This document shows positions 63,037 to 64,000 of a stretch of DNA of 64,000 bases, one piece after another; position 1 is the stretch's first letter, and the number at the start of each line of letters is the position of its first letter. The DNA is from Myxococcus xanthus (GTDB lineage: Bacteria; Myxococcota; Myxococcia; Myxococcales; Myxococcaceae): the NCBI RefSeq assembly GCF_900106535.1, contig NZ_FNOH01000005.1:248001-312000 (forward strand), in the 5' to 3' direction. Below the pieces are notes generated by a model, which had not been told where the DNA came from, ran no database searches, and worked only from the letters and a program-made list of their open reading frames with translations. The position numbers and the translations under genes are program-made.

Positions 63037-64000
63037 ATGCGTAAAGCCCGTACTTCGAGAGAGAAGGCTGCCGACACCGATGTCGCCGTCGAGGCCGACG
63101 CGGAGAAGCCACGCCGCAAGCGCGCCGCGAAGACGGTGGAGCGGGACGAGGCCGAGAAGCCCGCCCCGCGCGCCCGCCGCAGCGCCGCCCGCCGCGACGA
63201 AGAGCCCGGCGCCGAGGTCGAGGAGGCTCCCGCCGAGCCACCCCGTCCTGTGCTCACCCCCATCTCCCGCCCGGTGCGGGACGACGACCTCCAGGAGGCC
63301 CGTATCTCCGGCGAGTCCGAGGAGCCGGCCGCCTCCCTGCCGCCCCCGCCGGAGTCCCCTGAGACTCCCGCCATCACGGAAGTCACCCGGGATGGCGAGC
63401 CCATGCAGGTCATCAAGCTCAATGACCTGAAGCGGATGAAGATCACCGACCTCTCGAAGATGGCCCACGACGTGGGCATCGAGGGGTACCAGGGCCTGAA
63501 GAAGCAGGACCTCATCTTCGCGCTGCTGGGCGGCATCGCCGACAAGCGCTTCGAGGTCCACGCGGAGGGCGTGCTGGAGCTGCTCAGCGACGGCTTCGGC
63601 TTCCTGCGCAGTGCGGACAGCGACTACCAGCCCAGCCCGGACGACATCTACGTGTCCCCGTCGCAGGTGCGCCGCTTCAACCTGCGTCCCGGCGACACGG
63701 TGACGGGCCCCATCCGCCAGCCCCGCGAGGGCGAGCGCTTCTTCGCGCTCCAGAAGGTGGACAAGGTCAACTTCGCGGACCCGATGTCGGACGCGGCGCG
63801 CGAGCGCATCCTGTTCGACAACCTCACGCCGCTCTATCCGACGCGCAAGCTCAAGCTGGAGCATGAGTCGTCGGAGATGACCACGCGCATCATCGACATG
63901 TTCTGCCCCATCGGCCTGGGCCAGCGCTGCCTCATCGTGGCGCCGCCGAAGGCCGGTAAGACGGTGCTGCTGCAGAACATCGCGCACGCCATCAGCCGCA
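63037..64000 (+). CDS. rho: Transcription termination factor Rho (N-terminal part, cut by window)
   Basis: 321 residues visible from ATG 63037. Residues 1-125 are a charged extension rich in Lys/Arg, Glu, Ala and Pro, absent from E. coli Rho. The Rho N-terminal helix bundle (LNDLKRMKITDLSKMAHDVG), cold-shock-like RNA-binding domain (GVLELLSDGFGFLRSADSDY, QPSPDDIYVSPSQVRRFNLR, PGDTVTGPIRQPREGERFFA) and the ATPase start with P-loop APPKAGKT follow. The gene runs beyond the window. Confidence 0.97.
   Translation, partial: MRKARTSREKAADTDVAVEADAEKPRRKRAAKTVERDEAEKPAPRARRSAARRDEEPGAEVEEAPAEPPRPVLTPISRPVRDDDLQEARISGESEEPAASLPPPPESPETPAITEVTRDGEPMQVIKLNDLKRMKITDLSKMAHDVGIEGYQGLKKQDLIFALLGGIADKRFEVHAEGVLELLSDGFGFLRSADSDYQPSPDDIYVSPSQVRRFNLRPGDTVTGPIRQPREGERFFALQKVDKVNFADPMSDAARERILFDNLTPLYPTRKLKLEHESSEMTTRIIDMFCPIGLGQRCLIVAPPKAGKTVLLQNIAHAISR

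Overview
The window is high-G+C throughout with strongly G/C-biased third codon positions, dense operons and many GTG starts. Gene content points to a myxobacterium close to Myxococcus: a PEGA-domain Ser/Thr kinase, two sigma-54 activators, a needle-less type III secretion locus of the myxobacterial kind, and many secreted proteins of unknown role. No rRNA, tRNA, CRISPR array, insertion sequence or prophage was seen.

Layout. 1-6160: end of an ABC permease, a membrane protein, a membrane-anchored Ser/Thr kinase, an AAA+ ATPase and a gamma-glutamylcyclotransferase-like protein. 6308-13273: a nonspecific endonuclease with EF-hand-like loops, an L,D-transpeptidase, an MltD-type transglycosylase, a four-heme lipoprotein and a lone receiver protein. 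13462-20259: MscS channel, then a secreted/lipoprotein operon around LpoB and a COG3014 lipoprotein, a ZIP transporter and a methyltransferase. 20598-26134: a GAF/sigma-54 activator, a heme-oxygenase-like operon behind a 29-bp palindrome, and the DUF2157/DUF4401/GDYXXLXY membrane set. 26271-32788: a pilin-like zinc-ribbon protein and its truncated copy, a metzincin-type lipoprotein, an FHA/sigma-54 activator divergent from a protein with two HrpF/HrpK-like repeats, thioredoxin and a His-rich metal-binding protein. 34026-42549: complete MoxR/DUF58/Bat (aerotolerance-type) operon. 42634-45049: STAS-like, zinc-ribbon/TPR, receiver and PilZ proteins. 45253-54160: type III export locus (needle-like protein, SctI, SctJ, FliG-like, SctQ, FliO-like, SctR, S, T, U, V). 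54172-64000: HU/IHF-like protein, YihY-type membrane protein, RNase E/G, ligA-acyP-DUF3052 operon and the start of rho.

How the parts fit. The type III locus encodes an export gate, C-ring-like parts and an inner-membrane ring. No ATPase, stator, secretin or classic needle gene lies within it, which fits the needle-less system (T3SS*) reported for Myxococcus predation. Three observations bear on it: its first gene ends in a needle-subunit-like C-terminus; it keeps FliO-like and possibly FliG-like parts normally seen in flagella; and a protein with translocon-type repeats lies 14 kb away next to a sigma-54 activator and a sigma-54-type promoter. The remaining clusters are mostly envelope maintenance (LpoB, MltD, L,D-transpeptidase, MscS, Bat) and signalling.

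Start codons were chosen by eye from overlaps, Shine-Dalgarno sequences and domain boundaries. Family calls rest on recognised motifs, not searches.
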